A stretch of 64,000 nt of DNA from Actinoplanes sp. L3-i22 (GCF_019704555.1 NZ_AP024745.1:7510501-7574500); one strand, 5' to 3'; positions 1 through 9,259 are shown, counted from the first letter of the stretch. Notes: generated from the letters alone by a model not told the origin. Made by a program: numbers and translations.

Positions 1-21
1 GAGACGCGACAGAGCCGATCC

Positions 22-3000
22 TCAATCCTCGTCTTCGAGGTAGAAGAATTGCTGCTCGATCAGCCTGGACAGCATCCTGTCACGAAGTCTTTCGGCCTCG
101 CCCAAGAGCACATCCTTCGCGGCCGCCAAGTCAACGTCGGGACGGTTCGTCGTGTGGCTCTGGGCGAGCATGGCGATCCAGTTCAGCAGGGGATCGTAGT
201 TCCGCCGCAAGGATCGGCGAGTCACCACGGCGACCGCAGCCCGGCTGATATCGGAGACCAGGTCGTTGACCGTGCTGCCGTATATGTGAGGGGGGCGTAG
301 GACTTTGCCGAACGCCTCGACAGCACGGTTGACGGCGTCCTCCGCTTCACTCCACCATTTTGCCCGGCGGTACGCATTGGCAAGGCGCACGCATGCTGCC
401 GCCACATCCGCTGACGAGTGGTCGCTTCGCATCTGGAGATCCAGGGCTTCCTGAAGAAGAGCAACGGCCTCCCTGGGATCCGTCGCCCGGCAGCCGAGAA
501 CGTAGACCATGTGGGCGAGTCCGTACGTGTACGGACCCAATCCGGCGTCGGAGAGGCGACGCAGGAGAGCGAGGGACGGCGCCGCGGAAAACCTCGCGTC
601 GCCCGCATCCGGCACGGGAAGCCAGTAGGGAAACTCGCGGCCATCGCGAAAACTGTCGAACTTCGGCCCCCGGATCCTGCGACCCCCGAAATCAGCACGT
701 TGCGAGCCGGAAGCCTCTTGGAGCCGGCTTGCCAACGACACCAGCACCGCGACGCATTTCTGCGGCAAAACGGTACCCAGATTCTCGATCACCTCCTCAG
801 CTGAGGCGTCATGATGGCGATCCGCCCAGAAGGCAAGGAATCGAGCGGGAAAGTTGCCTCCTTCAGGCATGACCAGCGCGCTGGGGTTCGCGAATTCGCG
901 AGTGATCATCAAAAGTGCGATTGCGCCGGAAATCGCCTCCGGCGTAGAATCCGCATGGTCCGGGAAATTGCGATCAAATAAACTGCTTACACCCAGGAAG
1001 TCGCGGTAATTGATCAGATCCCGATTAATGTCGAGGCCTTCAGCAACCCGCCGGAAGACCACCTCCATAAACTCGCCTTCACGCCCCATAGCCGCTTGGC
1101 TGAGAACCCTCCTGACCGCAATATGGCCAATCGAGTAGTCGGCCTCGCACAGCGGGTTGAGTGGGTTGAGCATAAGGACGGACAGCCCATACCAATCAAT
1201 GAGGCTCTCCAGTGTGATTATGTTTGCAATAACTGCCATGACTGCCAGCGACGGATCGGATCGCGCTTCACTCTCGACATCCGGATGCAGCTCGTCGAAT
1301 ACCTCGCGCGTCAGTTTCCGAATGTCGATGACTTCCGGGGATCTGAAATCCGACTGCTGATAATAGGGAAGGATATCCCTCAGGGCAATACCAAGGAAAA
1401 CGCTGATTGCCGGCCGGTTCACCACCACTTCTCGCAGAGCCACTCGCGTGGCGTCGAGAAAAACAGCACGGGAGACGATGCCATGAAGTCCGGTGGAGAG
1501 CAGCCGATGGATCAACTCTCTGGGCAGGTCGACATTGAAGTCGCCAGCTTGACCGAGGCTCCGATACTCGAACCAGTTTGTGCTCTCGTACATGTCGTAT
1601 CCGTTGGCGGTCCAGACAGCCACGCTTCCCATCTGCCCGAGACTCACCGCGGTCGTGAGGCAGAACTTCACCACCTCGCCGACGCTGGTCCGCTCCAGGG
1701 GAACCGCACTCAACAGCGTGGCAAAGAAATCCGCGGCGACGATCCGGTGCTTGAGCGGTGTATAGGAAGCCACGTCGATCATGATCGCCAGGGCAGCCGT
1801 CACATCGTCCGGTCGCGCCCGACCACAGATCTGGAACACCAGTTGAGCTACGACGATCTGGCCCTCGGCCGAGAGAGCGGAGAGACCGAACTCGGCAAGG
1901 TCCGCGGGATTCCGCAGCGTACGAACCGCATGCTCGGCGGCGAAGTACTCCAGAAAGGTCCGGTGAGTGAACTGATAGAGGACGGCGCCCTGGTCGTTAC
2001 GGCCCACCTTGTCCACAAGCCATGCCCGACCGGAGACAAAGTCGGCGAAGGCTTCCGCAACAGCGCCCTCCTCGGCTTCGTCCAAAACGCGGCGACTCTG
2101 AAAGAACTGACGGAGATTCGCCGTCAGTTGCATCATGGTCACACCCGAGCGGCTTTCGGAGTCGTCCCTCAGCATCGACGCGGCCAGTGCGCTGAAAGCC
2201 TCAAAGATGATGGAGCTCGGCAATCGCCCGATGGCCTCGGTGGCCCTGATCCGGCGCCGGGAGTCCCAGTCCCTGAAGTACAACTGGGCGCATTTCTGGT
2301 AAATTTCGCTCAAGGTGGATGGAATGTCGCCCTCGACGGCGAAGATCGAGCACATCAGGGCAAGTAGCAATGGAATCCGACGCAGTTCGTCAGCGGCCTC
2401 GCTCTGCTCGATAAATTCCGCGGCGTACCTCGCGTGCTCCGACGGAAGTAGCGACTCGTCGAGTTTGAACCAGCGCTGGACATAGGTGCTCAGCTGCTGC
2501 GGGTCAAAAGGCGAAAGTGCATAAATAGTAAAGGTCGGGAAACGCGCCCCATCGAAGCCGTGCCGCCGAGATGTCACGGTAACTCGCGCGGCGCGGTACT
2601 CCAGACAGAAGTTGTCGATCGCGCGGCACGCCCAGTCATAATTCGCAGGGTCGACGATCTCGTCCAGCCCGTCGAAGATGACGTGGATGTCCCCGCCGAG
2701 CAAAAAATATCGCAACGCATCGATGGACAGCGAGCCGATTTGCATGTCGGTCCGTGCGTGACTCTCCATGAATTCTACGATGCTCAGTCGGGAACGCTCG
2801 CGCTCCGAAACAAGGTCGCGCAGGATCACGACGAAAGGAACCGGTTCTCGCGCCCATTCCGGGTCACTTCCGTCATAGGATAGTTTCGTCGACAGCGTCG
2901 ACTTTCCGATGCCGGGCTGCCCGAGAACAATCGATCGACTGCCGGTTATTTGACGCAACGGCGAGGCGCGCACGCCTCGCATTCCGAGCAGATCCTCGTC

Positions 3001-4539
3001 GATGGTGTTGCGTATCCGCGGAATCAGCGACCACGCCTGCTGCTCGTACGGCGCCACATCGGCGGCCCCCTGAGCGGAGGTGCCGTCGGCGAGGTGCGGC
3101 TCCAACGGCGGCCGATCGATGGTCAGCGTCGGTTCAACATAGATATCGGTCAGTGGCAGGCTTCTGTTCTGCCCCAACATCGTCAGCGAGATCCGCGCGT
3201 TCGCCCGGCGTACGTGCTCGCGCAGATGCTCCAGGACCTCTCCCGCCTTGGTGGCCGGCTCCGTGCCCACGTAGTGCAGGAGCGCCTCCGCCTGGTCGCG
3301 GAGGGCATCGGCGCTGTACAGCGGCAGTATCCGGTCGGCGTCGATCAGCGAAGCGAGACCGCCGGCGAGAATTCTGACCCAGGCCCGCATGGATTCGAAC
3401 AGGCCACGTCGGGTGTCGGTCTCCGGCAACACTCCGAGAACGTCACACATATTGGTGAATGACGCTCGAAGTAGTTCCCCGGCCTCGTCGCCATCGCCGC
3501 GCAGCGTCCGGCCCACCATCTGATCGAGAAGGGTGGCGAGTTGGGGCGATCGAAGCAGTTTGGCCAGGCCCTCCGGGCCGGACTCCGACTCACCCGCCGG
3601 TGCTGCGCCGATCTCGCAGGCACGGGCAAGCAGTCCGTATGCCAGATCCGGGTGCGGGCCGCCCGGCTGCCCATCAGCTTCAAGCCGTGCAACCGTCTGC
3701 CCGGGCATCGTCGCACTGGCCGGTGCAACAGCGATGCTGGCACGGACTGCCGCCTCCGCCAAGGGCTGGATGAACAGATTCGGCTGCCCCGCGCCGAGGG
3801 TGCCCGCCAGCGCGAGATCGAGGTGCCCCGCCGCCTGCGGACCGAGCAGACGTATCCAGTCGGCGGCGTCGTCCAGATCCCGGACCGCAGCCAGCGGCTG
3901 AACCGCAAGCGCCGACGCGCCGGCTGCCACGGTGTGTTCGCTCAGCACACCGATCAGGCGCGGCTCGTGCGCCGAGCCGGTGACGAAGACTCCGGCGCCC
4001 GACATGCCTACCCACGGGCTACGAACGAGTGACCTGGCACCTGGATTGTGGCTCGGAGCGGTGGTAACCATCAGCTCCAACTGAGGCTCTCCGCGCATCC
4101 GAGAGCCCGGCAAGATATATCCCCAAACCTGAGCCGTCTGCCGTACTTGCCGGTTGTACCCGCTGATGGACGTCCGGCCACCGAACCGCGGAAACCCCAC
4201 CGCCCAGCAGCCACAGACCGGATCCGGCCGGGTACGGTCGATCCTCGCGAGACTCAAAAAGGGCAGGAACTCACCGGCTGCGACCCGGAGCAACGCAAGA
4301 TCAAGGCCGCCGTCCGCCGGACTGAGTAGTTCGACGGCGGCAGCATGCTCCTCGCCGTCGATTGTTCGAATCTTGATCGTCGCCGACGGTCGAGTGTCGA
4401 TGACGTGAGCGCAGGTGAGCACGAAACCGCTGCCGGTAAGTGTCCCGGTGCCCGCATACCAGCGCTCTTCTTGTATATCTTCACCCCGGTCGCAGATCAC
4501 CTCGACGACGCGGGAGAACAGCTCCAGACCGCTCGGCAT
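22..4539 (-). CDS. Trypsin-like peptidase-NACHT STAND NTPase, putative conflict/immune protein
   Basis: This 1505-residue protein starts with a trypsin-like serine peptidase domain (about 1-230). Its triad is readable: His45 in LTCAHV, Asp80 in GGLDLALL and Ser180 in GMSGAG. A helical linker leads to a NACHT-type STAND NTPase with Walker A GQPGIGKST at 540-548 and Walker B VIFDGLDEI at 620-628. The C-terminal half is mostly helical, with TPR-like helix pairs near 1360-1430 that are probably the sensor. In known STAND conflict proteins, ligand binding by the repeats drives NTP-dependent assembly that releases an effector domain; a protease effector role here is inferred. It lies 5 bases behind a trypco2 gene on the same strand, so the two are an operon. 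Codons in the C-terminal half look more A/T-rich than in neighbouring genes, which hints at transfer. Confidence 0.9.
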   Translation of the reverse strand: MPSGLELFSRVVEVICDRGEDIQEERWYAGTGTLTGSGFVLTCAHVIDTRPSATIKIRTIDGEEHAAAVELLSPADGGLDLALLRVAAGEFLPFLSLARIDRTRPDPVCGCWAVGFPRFGGRTSISGYNRQVRQTAQVWGYILPGSRMRGEPQLELMVTTAPSHNPGARSLVRSPWVGMSGAGVFVTGSAHEPRLIGVLSEHTVAAGASALAVQPLAAVRDLDDAADWIRLLGPQAAGHLDLALAGTLGAGQPNLFIQPLAEAAVRASIAVAPASATMPGQTVARLEADGQPGGPHPDLAYGLLARACEIGAAPAGESESGPEGLAKLLRSPQLATLLDQMVGRTLRGDGDEAGELLRASFTNMCDVLGVLPETDTRRGLFESMRAWVRILAGGLASLIDADRILPLYSADALRDQAEALLHYVGTEPATKAGEVLEHLREHVRRANARISLTMLGQNRSLPLTDIYVEPTLTIDRPPLEPHLADGTSAQGAADVAPYEQQAWSLIPRIRNTIDEDLLGMRGVRASPLRQITGSRSIVLGQPGIGKSTLSTKLSYDGSDPEWAREPVPFVVILRDLVSERERSRLSIVEFMESHARTDMQIGSLSIDALRYFLLGGDIHVIFDGLDEIVDPANYDWACRAIDNFCLEYRAARVTVTSRRHGFDGARFPTFTIYALSPFDPQQLSTYVQRWFKLDESLLPSEHARYAAEFIEQSEAADELRRIPLLLALMCSIFAVEGDIPSTLSEIYQKCAQLYFRDWDSRRRIRATEAIGRLPSSIIFEAFSALAASMLRDDSESRSGVTMMQLTANLRQFFQSRRVLDEAEEGAVAEAFADFVSGRAWLVDKVGRNDQGAVLYQFTHRTFLEYFAAEHAVRTLRNPADLAEFGLSALSAEGQIVVAQLVFQICGRARPDDVTAALAIMIDVASYTPLKHRIVAADFFATLLSAVPLERTSVGEVVKFCLTTAVSLGQMGSVAVWTANGYDMYESTNWFEYRSLGQAGDFNVDLPRELIHRLLSTGLHGIVSRAVFLDATRVALREVVVNRPAISVFLGIALRDILPYYQQSDFRSPEVIDIRKLTREVFDELHPDVESEARSDPSLAVMAVIANIITLESLIDWYGLSVLMLNPLNPLCEADYSIGHIAVRRVLSQAAMGREGEFMEVVFRRVAEGLDINRDLINYRDFLGVSSLFDRNFPDHADSTPEAISGAIALLMITREFANPSALVMPEGGNFPARFLAFWADRHHDASAEEVIENLGTVLPQKCVAVLVSLASRLQEASGSQRADFGGRRIRGPKFDSFRDGREFPYWLPVPDAGDARFSAAPSLALLRRLSDAGLGPYTYGLAHMVYVLGCRATDPREAVALLQEALDLQMRSDHSSADVAAACVRLANAYRRAKWWSEAEDAVNRAVEAFGKVLRPPHIYGSTVNDLVSDISRAAVAVVTRRSLRRNYDPLLNWIAMLAQSHTTNRPDVDLAAAKDVLLGEAERLRDRMLSRLIEQQFFYLEDED

Positions 4540-4544
4540 GGATT

Positions 4545-4856
4545 TTACGGCTCCTGCGAGAAGCCCTGACGGACCTTGATCGGGTCACCCTTCTCGTCCA
4601 CGGGCGCCCCCAGCTTCACGGTCACCGTGTGGACCTCCTCTTTCGAGAGTTTCCCCGTCGTGCCGAGTTGCACCACCCAAAAGTTGACACCGGCCTTGCC
4701 GTCCACGCCTTTCTTCACGGCAACCTTGACCTCGACCTCAACGCCGTCGACCGGAAACCGGAGTCCGCTCTCGTCCGGTGCCTCCATTGCCGCCACCAGG
4801 TCGCTGCGCAACGCTGACAGCATCTCGACGAGACCAAGTCCGGGGGAGTCAGCCAT
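4545..4856 (-). CDS. Trypco2 (trypsin-co-occurring domain 2) family protein
   Basis: A small protein of about 103 residues. It opens with an amphipathic helix (LVEMLSALRSDLVAAM), continues with a beta-rich core (FPVDGVEVEVKVAV, GVNFWVV), and has the late HTVTVKL strand seen in the trypsin-co-occurring domain 2 family. That family is known as a small companion of trypsin-like and STAND conflict proteins; its biochemical role is unknown to me. The next gene downstream is exactly such a trypsin-NACHT protein, 5 bases away, which supports the call. I chose the ATG at 4856 because GAGGG stands about 8 bases upstream. An in-frame ATG at 4883 with GGAG upstream would add nine residues and cannot be excluded. 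Confidence 0.8.
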   Translation of the reverse strand: MADSPGLGLVEMLSALRSDLVAAMEAPDESGLRFPVDGVEVEVKVAVKKGVDGKAGVNFWVVQLGTTGKLSKEEVHTVTVKLGAPVDEKGDPIKVRQGFSQEP

Positions 4857-4883
4857 CGGTGTGCCCTCAATTCCGGTAGGCAT

Positions 4884-5300
4884 AAAAAATTGCTCCGGCT
4901 ACGTGATTTACCCGCTCGGAGCTTCCTCCATACTCACTCAAGCCACGCGGCCGGCACTCAGCCGTTCGTCCGCATCTGCCGCCCTCCCCATCACTTCTGA
5001 CCGCCACAGTGGAGCTTGACGAATAGGTAGAAAGGCGTCGACTGAACCGAAGTACCGGCGCCGCGAGGTGTCGCATCACGGCCGCTGCGGGCCGGTCGAA
5101 GACCAGCGCGCATCGGCCCGTCGAGATCCCACCGCTCCTCGGTCGGGTCGGACGGATACCGCCGCTCACGCTCCACCAGAACAGCTTCAGACCGCTCCGG
5201 CAGGATCCGGGGACACGCCGTGCGACAGCCCTCGCGAACCCACGCCTTAGATCGATGCTTGACACGGTCATGCGCCGAGGAAACACTAAGGAAACATTTC
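4884..5300. other. Intergenic region without a recognised gene
   Basis: This divergent region separates the trypco2/NACHT operon from the secreted beta-helix gene. I found no convincing coding frame: the short open frames have no recognisable domain or ribosome site. It must hold the promoter of the leftward operon. On the right, TTGACA at 5259-5264 could be the -35 element for the rightward gene, but the matching -10 is weak. Confidence 0.5.
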
Positions 5301-5314
5301 TGAGAGCGCTCTCA
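5301..5314. promoter_or_regulatory. Perfect palindrome TGAGAGCGCTCTCA, LacI-family-type operator
   Basis: TGAGAGCGCTCTCA is a perfect 14-base palindrome located 51 bases before the GTG of the CBM13/beta-helix gene and about 37 bases after a TTGACA box. Its shape matches LacI-family operators, including CelR-type sites (TGGGAGCGCTCCCA) that control polysaccharide-degrading genes in actinobacteria. Sugar-responsive repression of the downstream gene is therefore likely. No LacI regulator is encoded nearby. Confidence 0.65.
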
Positions 5315-5365
5315 CGCTCGGCAGAATTCCCCCTCGGGCAGGCATTACGGAAGTAGGGCAGCAAA

Positions 5366-7576
5366 GTGAGAGTTGTCCCCCGACGGCGGCACCGCGGCCT
5401 GCTCGCGGCGCTCGTGTTCATACTTGTGGCGGCCGGGCTCAGCGCCGGCGGCGGCCAGGCCGCGCTCGCCGCGATCACCGGTAACACCATCACCGGTCCC
5501 GGCGCGAAATGTGTCGACGTCAGCGGCGACGACACCGGCGTCAACGGCACCGCGATCCAGCTCTGGGACTGCCAGACCGCCAGCGTCGACCAGCACTGGA
5601 GCTGGAGCGGAACGGCACTGACCACGATCGGCCGCTGCCTGGACGTGACCAGCGCCGGCACCGCCAACGGCACCGTCCTGCAGCTGTGGGACTGCAACGG
5701 CACCGGCGCACAGCAGTGGGCCCAGCAGGCCGACGGAAGCCTGAAGAACCCGGCCTCCGGCCGCTGCATGGACTCCCCGAGCGGCGCCACCGCCAACGGC
5801 ACCCGCCTGCAGATCTGGGACTGCAACGGCAGCGGCGCGCAGAAGTTCGCGGTCGGCACCACGCCGACCAACCCCGGCACCTGCCCGACCTACTCGGACA
5901 CCCCGGACTTCGGCGCGAACGTGCACATCTACGACCACTCGATGTCGGACGCGGCGATCCAGTCCTCGCTGGACAGCGTGTTCAACGCGACCAAGGACAC
6001 GCAGTCGGCGCAGTTCGGCACCCGCCGTGACGCGCTGGTCTTCAAGCCGAGCACCACGCCCTACAACGTCGGCGCGAACATCGGCTTCAACACCTCGATC
6101 CTGGGTCTGGGGCAGAACCCGGATGACGTACGGATCAACGGGGCGGTCACGGTCGACGCGTTCAACGCCAGCGACGCCGGCAACGCGACCCAGAACTTCT
6201 GGCGCTCCGCCGAGAACATGTCGATCAACACGAACGGTGGCACGAACCGCTGGGCGGTCGCGCAGGCCGCGCCGTACCGTCGCATGCATGTGATCGGGGG
6301 TCTCAACCTCTACCCGGCGAGCTACGGCTGGGCCAGCGGCGGCTACATCTCCGACACGAAGGTCGACGGGACCGCGGAGTCCGCGTCCCAGCAGCAGTGG
6401 TACACCAAGGACAGCACGCTCGGCGCGTGGAGCGGCTCGAACTGGAACATGGTGTTCTCCGGGACGAACGGCGCCCCGGCGACGAACTTCAACACCGACC
6501 CGGCCAGTGGGCCCCGCTACACGACGCTCGCCACCACGCCGGTCTCGCGTGACGTGCCCTACCTGTACCTCGACTCGGCCGGCAAGTACCGGGTCTTCCT
6601 GCCCTCGCTGCGCACCAACGCCACCGGGCCGAGCTGGGCCGGCGGCAGCACGCCGGGCACCTCGCTGCCGATGAGCAACTTCTTCGTCGCCAAGCCCACC
6701 GACTCGGCCGCGACGATCAACACGGCGCTGGCCAACGGCTGCAACCTGTTCTTCACGCCGGGCATCTACCACGTCAACCAGACCCTGCACGTGACCAAGG
6801 CGAACACCGTCGTGCTCGGCATCGGCTACCCGACGATCGTCCCGGACAACGGGGTGAACGCGATGGACGTGGCCGACGTCGACGGCGTACGGCTGAAAGG
6901 TCTGCTCTTCGACGCCGGCACCACGAACAGCGACACGCTGCTCAAGGTCGGCCTGGCCAAGACCGGGGTGGCACACGCGGCCAACCCGACCACGGTGCAG
7001 GACGTGTTCTTCCGGATCGGCGGCATGGTCGCCGGCAAGGCCACCAACAGCCTGGTCGTGAACACCAACAACACGATCATCGACCACACCTGGGCGTGGC
7101 GCGCCGACCACGGCGCCGGCATCGGCTGGACGGTGAACACCGCGGACAACGGCCTGACCGTCAACGGTGACAACGTGCTCGCCACCGGGCTGTTCGTCGA
7201 GCACTACCAGAAGAACGAGGTCGTCTGGAACGGCGCCAACGGCAAGATCGTTTTCTTCCAGAACGAGATGCCGTACGACCCGCCGAACCAGGCCGCCTGG
7301 ATGAACGGCACCACCAACGGCTACCCGGCGATCAAGGTGGCCAGTGGCGTCACGGCCTTCGAGGCGTGGGGGCTCGGCAGCTACTGCTTCTTCAACGTGA
7401 ACAACGCGGTGGCCTCGGCGCGGGCGTTCGAGGTGCCCGCGGTGGCCGGCGTGAAGTTCCACGACATGGCGGTGGTCTCACTGGGCGGCGTCGGCACCAT
7501 CTCGCACATCATCAACAACACCGGAGCGGCCGCGAACGCTAGCTACAACAACTCCTATCTGGTCAACTTCCCTTAG
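5366..7576 (+). CDS. Secreted CBM13 (ricin-type) plus right-handed beta-helix protein, GH55-like
   Basis: The 736-residue product starts at GTG 5366 with an Arg-rich, hydrophobic signal peptide likely cleaved after ALA at about 35. Three ricin-type beta-trefoil repeats follow (about 37-165), each with the LQLWDCNG...QxW pattern, so this part should bind sugars (CBM13). The rest (about 175-736) is Gly/Asn-rich with parallel beta-helix character (GLGQNPDDVRING, NTVVLGIGYPTIVPDNG, TNNTIIDHTW). Actinobacterial homologues are often mislabelled adenylyl cyclase or factor 5/8 proteins; a GH55-like or pectate-lyase-3-like glucan enzyme fits better. The catalytic residues cannot be assigned by eye. 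A LacI-type palindrome upstream suggests carbohydrate control, and a strong hairpin follows the stop. Confidence 0.85.
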   Translation: MRVVPRRRHRGLLAALVFILVAAGLSAGGGQAALAAITGNTITGPGAKCVDVSGDDTGVNGTAIQLWDCQTASVDQHWSWSGTALTTIGRCLDVTSAGTANGTVLQLWDCNGTGAQQWAQQADGSLKNPASGRCMDSPSGATANGTRLQIWDCNGSGAQKFAVGTTPTNPGTCPTYSDTPDFGANVHIYDHSMSDAAIQSSLDSVFNATKDTQSAQFGTRRDALVFKPSTTPYNVGANIGFNTSILGLGQNPDDVRINGAVTVDAFNASDAGNATQNFWRSAENMSINTNGGTNRWAVAQAAPYRRMHVIGGLNLYPASYGWASGGYISDTKVDGTAESASQQQWYTKDSTLGAWSGSNWNMVFSGTNGAPATNFNTDPASGPRYTTLATTPVSRDVPYLYLDSAGKYRVFLPSLRTNATGPSWAGGSTPGTSLPMSNFFVAKPTDSAATINTALANGCNLFFTPGIYHVNQTLHVTKANTVVLGIGYPTIVPDNGVNAMDVADVDGVRLKGLLFDAGTTNSDTLLKVGLAKTGVAHAANPTTVQDVFFRIGGMVAGKATNSLVVNTNNTIIDHTWAWRADHGAGIGWTVNTADNGLTVNGDNVLATGLFVEHYQKNEVVWNGANGKIVFFQNEMPYDPPNQAAWMNGTTNGYPAIKVASGVTAFEAWGLGSYCFFNVNNAVASARAFEVPAVAGVKFHDMAVVSLGGVGTISHIINNTGAAANASYNNSYLVNFP

Positions 7577-7591
7577 CCGTACGACGATGGC

Positions 7592-7614
7592 CGGGCCCCG
7601 CAGCTCGGGGCCCG
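7592..7614. terminator. GC-rich stem-loop terminator
   Basis: CGGGCCCC and GGGGCCCG form a perfect 8-bp stem with a 7-base loop, 15 bases after the stop of the beta-helix gene. There is no T-tract, as is common in actinobacteria. The symmetric stem could also stop transcripts arriving from the minus-strand reductase gene. Confidence 0.65.
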
Positions 7615-7738
7615 ACCACTCGTCGTCGACGAGCGGGGACAGGTGCTGCTGGTCCGCCGCCCGGACACCGGCGCCTGGGCGCTGCCGACCGGATGCCTGG
7701 AGCCGGGCGAACAGATCGGTCAACGGCGCACCCGATAG
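7611..7738 (+). pseudogene. Nudix hydrolase remnant (N-terminal fragment)
   Basis: Frame 7616-7735 reads PLVVDERGQVLLVRRPDTGA followed by WALPTGCLEPGEQ and then a TAG stop at 7736. This is the start of a Nudix fold: beta strand, LLVRR, WALPTG and the first residues of the Nudix box. The box itself (GX5EX7REUXEEXGU) is cut off after GEQ. There is no start codon or ribosome site because the left edge merges with the terminator hairpin. The right end overlaps the last codons of the minus-strand reductase gene. It is a decayed fragment and cannot make an active enzyme. Confidence 0.6.
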
Positions 7739-8301
7739 CGCAGATGAAGCACCCGGTCGCCCTGAACAACTACGTCTGGGCCGTCCAGCAGGTGCTGCGC
7801 GTCGAAGGAGCCGAAGTAACGCTTACCGGACCCGAGCACGACGGGTGCCACGTCCATGCGTACCTCGTCGACCCAACCCGCGGCGAGCGCCTGGCCGCCG
7901 ACGTCGCCGGCCGCGAACTCGACGGTGCGGTCGCCCGCGAGCTCCTGCGCCTTGGCCACGGCCGCCTCGATGCCGTCGACGAAGTGGAACGGCGCCTGGA
8001 GATCCCAGCCCTCCGGCGCACCACGGTGACTCACCACGACCACATGGTCGATCCCACTCGGCGGCGTCCCGTCCCAGCCGTCGGTGATGTCGAAGGCGTG
8101 ACGGCCGGAAATGGTCACCCCGACCTCGTCCCAGTACGGCCGGACGTAGTCGAACGAAGCCTGCGACACCTTCAGCACGCCGCTGTCGTCCAGCGGCACG
8201 TCACCGCTGACCAGCCACTCGAAGATCGGACCGGGATCGTCGTTCTCGGCCGCGATGAAACCATCCACCGAGACCGACGCGTTCAGGACCACTTTCCCCA
8301 C
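7720..8301 (-). CDS. Dihydrofolate reductase/RibD C-terminal family reductase
   Basis: The 193-residue product begins KVVLNASVSVDGFIA, the first strand and cofactor-adjacent motif of the DHFR/RibD-C fold. It continues with VTISGRHAFD, VEFAAGDVGGQALAAGWVDE and VAPVVLGSGKRYF, all typical of the actinobacterial stand-alone family that binds NADPH. The substrate is unknown. The GTG start at 8301 is supported by AGGAGG about 6-10 bases upstream; longer open reading in this frame has no family similarity. An AraC-type regulator gene lies 64 bases upstream on the same strand and may control it. The stop overlaps the Nudix remnant on the other strand. Confidence 0.88.
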   Translation of the reverse strand: MGKVVLNASVSVDGFIAAENDDPGPIFEWLVSGDVPLDDSGVLKVSQASFDYVRPYWDEVGVTISGRHAFDITDGWDGTPPSGIDHVVVVSHRGAPEGWDLQAPFHFVDGIEAAVAKAQELAGDRTVEFAAGDVGGQALAAGWVDEVRMDVAPVVLGSGKRYFGSFDAQHLLDGPDVVVQGDRVLHLRYRVRR

Positions 8302-8365
8302 GGATTCCTCCTCTGTTCGCCGGTCCCCAGTCTGGTGCGACGTGAGCTGTCGCTCTTGTACGAAA

Positions 8366-9259
8366 TCAATCGGCCGGGAGCGGCCAGCCGTCCAGGACGT
8401 GGTCGGGATGATCGCGCAGGAATCGTCGCCGGACCTCGGCGTACCGGGTCGGCGTGAGCCCGGTGAACTCCCGGAACTCGCGCACGAAGTGGGCCTGGTC
8501 GAAGTAGCCCGCGCCGGCGGCGACGTCGCCCCAGTCGATCGGTGCGGCCACGTCGAGCGCCAGCACGGCGGAGCTGAAGCGGTAGCTGCGAGCCAGCCGT
8601 TTCGGCGTGACACCGACCACGGCCTTGAACCGCTTGGCCACATACGTGCTGCTGGCACGGGCCGCCACACCGATGTCGCTGATCGGCACCGTCCCGCCTG
8701 TCGCCGCGACGGCGCTGCTCAATTGGCGGACCAGGTCAAGACCGTCGATCACCCGCAGCCGTCGCGCCAGTTCCTCCTCGAGCGACCTCAGCATGTCGTG
8801 CGGTGCGTCCGCCGAGGTCAGCCGGTGTCGCAAGGCGGCGACGGCGGGCCGGCCCCAGATCTGCTCCACCGTCGCAGGCCGGTCGCACAACTCGGCCGCG
8901 GGCATCGGCAGGAACGGTGCCAGACCCCACGGCCTGAAGTGGACGCCCACGGACCGGGTCGGGGTCGGGTAGCTGAACTCCCACGCACGCGTGGGCGTGG
9001 TGACCACGCAGCCGTCGGCGTACTCCACGGCGTCCACGGCGGTGCCCGCACGGATGAGAAACGGCGCCCCGAGGTTGACGATGAGCAATGGCGCCGGCGC
9101 CGCCGGCAGCATCAACCGGGAGTACGGCGGGGTGCCCTCCAGGTAGTAGAGGTCGTCGATCAGCCCGTCCAGCGGTGGACCGGGCGTTCTGGATACGTAC
9201 TCCACGCCGACATCATCATCGCCGACGGCCCCTCCGGCATCACGCCCCGCCGCCGGCAT
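8366..9259 (-). CDS. AraC-family transcriptional regulator
   Basis: The product is about 297 residues. The N-terminal half is a cupin-like sensor part (YYLEGTPPYSRLMLPAAP, VVTTPTRAWEF, GVHFRPWGLAPFL). The C-terminal 100 residues form the double helix-turn-helix of AraC proteins, including ISDIGVAARASSTYVAKRFK and the signature GYFDQAHFVREFREFTGLTP. The ligand is unknown. The family normally activates neighbouring genes, and the DHFR-like gene downstream on the same strand is the obvious candidate. The start is uncertain: the ATG at 9259 lacks a clear ribosome site, and GTG at 9205 (VEYVSRTPG) is an alternative. Confidence 0.88.
   Translation of the reverse strand: MPAAGRDAGGAVGDDDVGVEYVSRTPGPPLDGLIDDLYYLEGTPPYSRLMLPAAPAPLLIVNLGAPFLIRAGTAVDAVEYADGCVVTTPTRAWEFSYPTPTRSVGVHFRPWGLAPFLPMPAAELCDRPATVEQIWGRPAVAALRHRLTSADAPHDMLRSLEEELARRLRVIDGLDLVRQLSSAVAATGGTVPISDIGVAARASSTYVAKRFKAVVGVTPKRLARSYRFSSAVLALDVAAPIDWGDVAAGAGYFDQAHFVREFREFTGLTPTRYAEVRRRFLRDHPDHVLDGWPLPAD

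Noticed and set aside
1096..2367. Long open frame on the plus strand opposite the NACHT gene
   Set aside because: It is antisense to a clearly conserved protein, has no domain and shows the composition of a shadow frame.
4867..5880. Minus-strand open frame over the CBM13 region
   Set aside because: It mirrors the ricin repeats (recurring PLQSQ motifs) and has no start signal or similarity.
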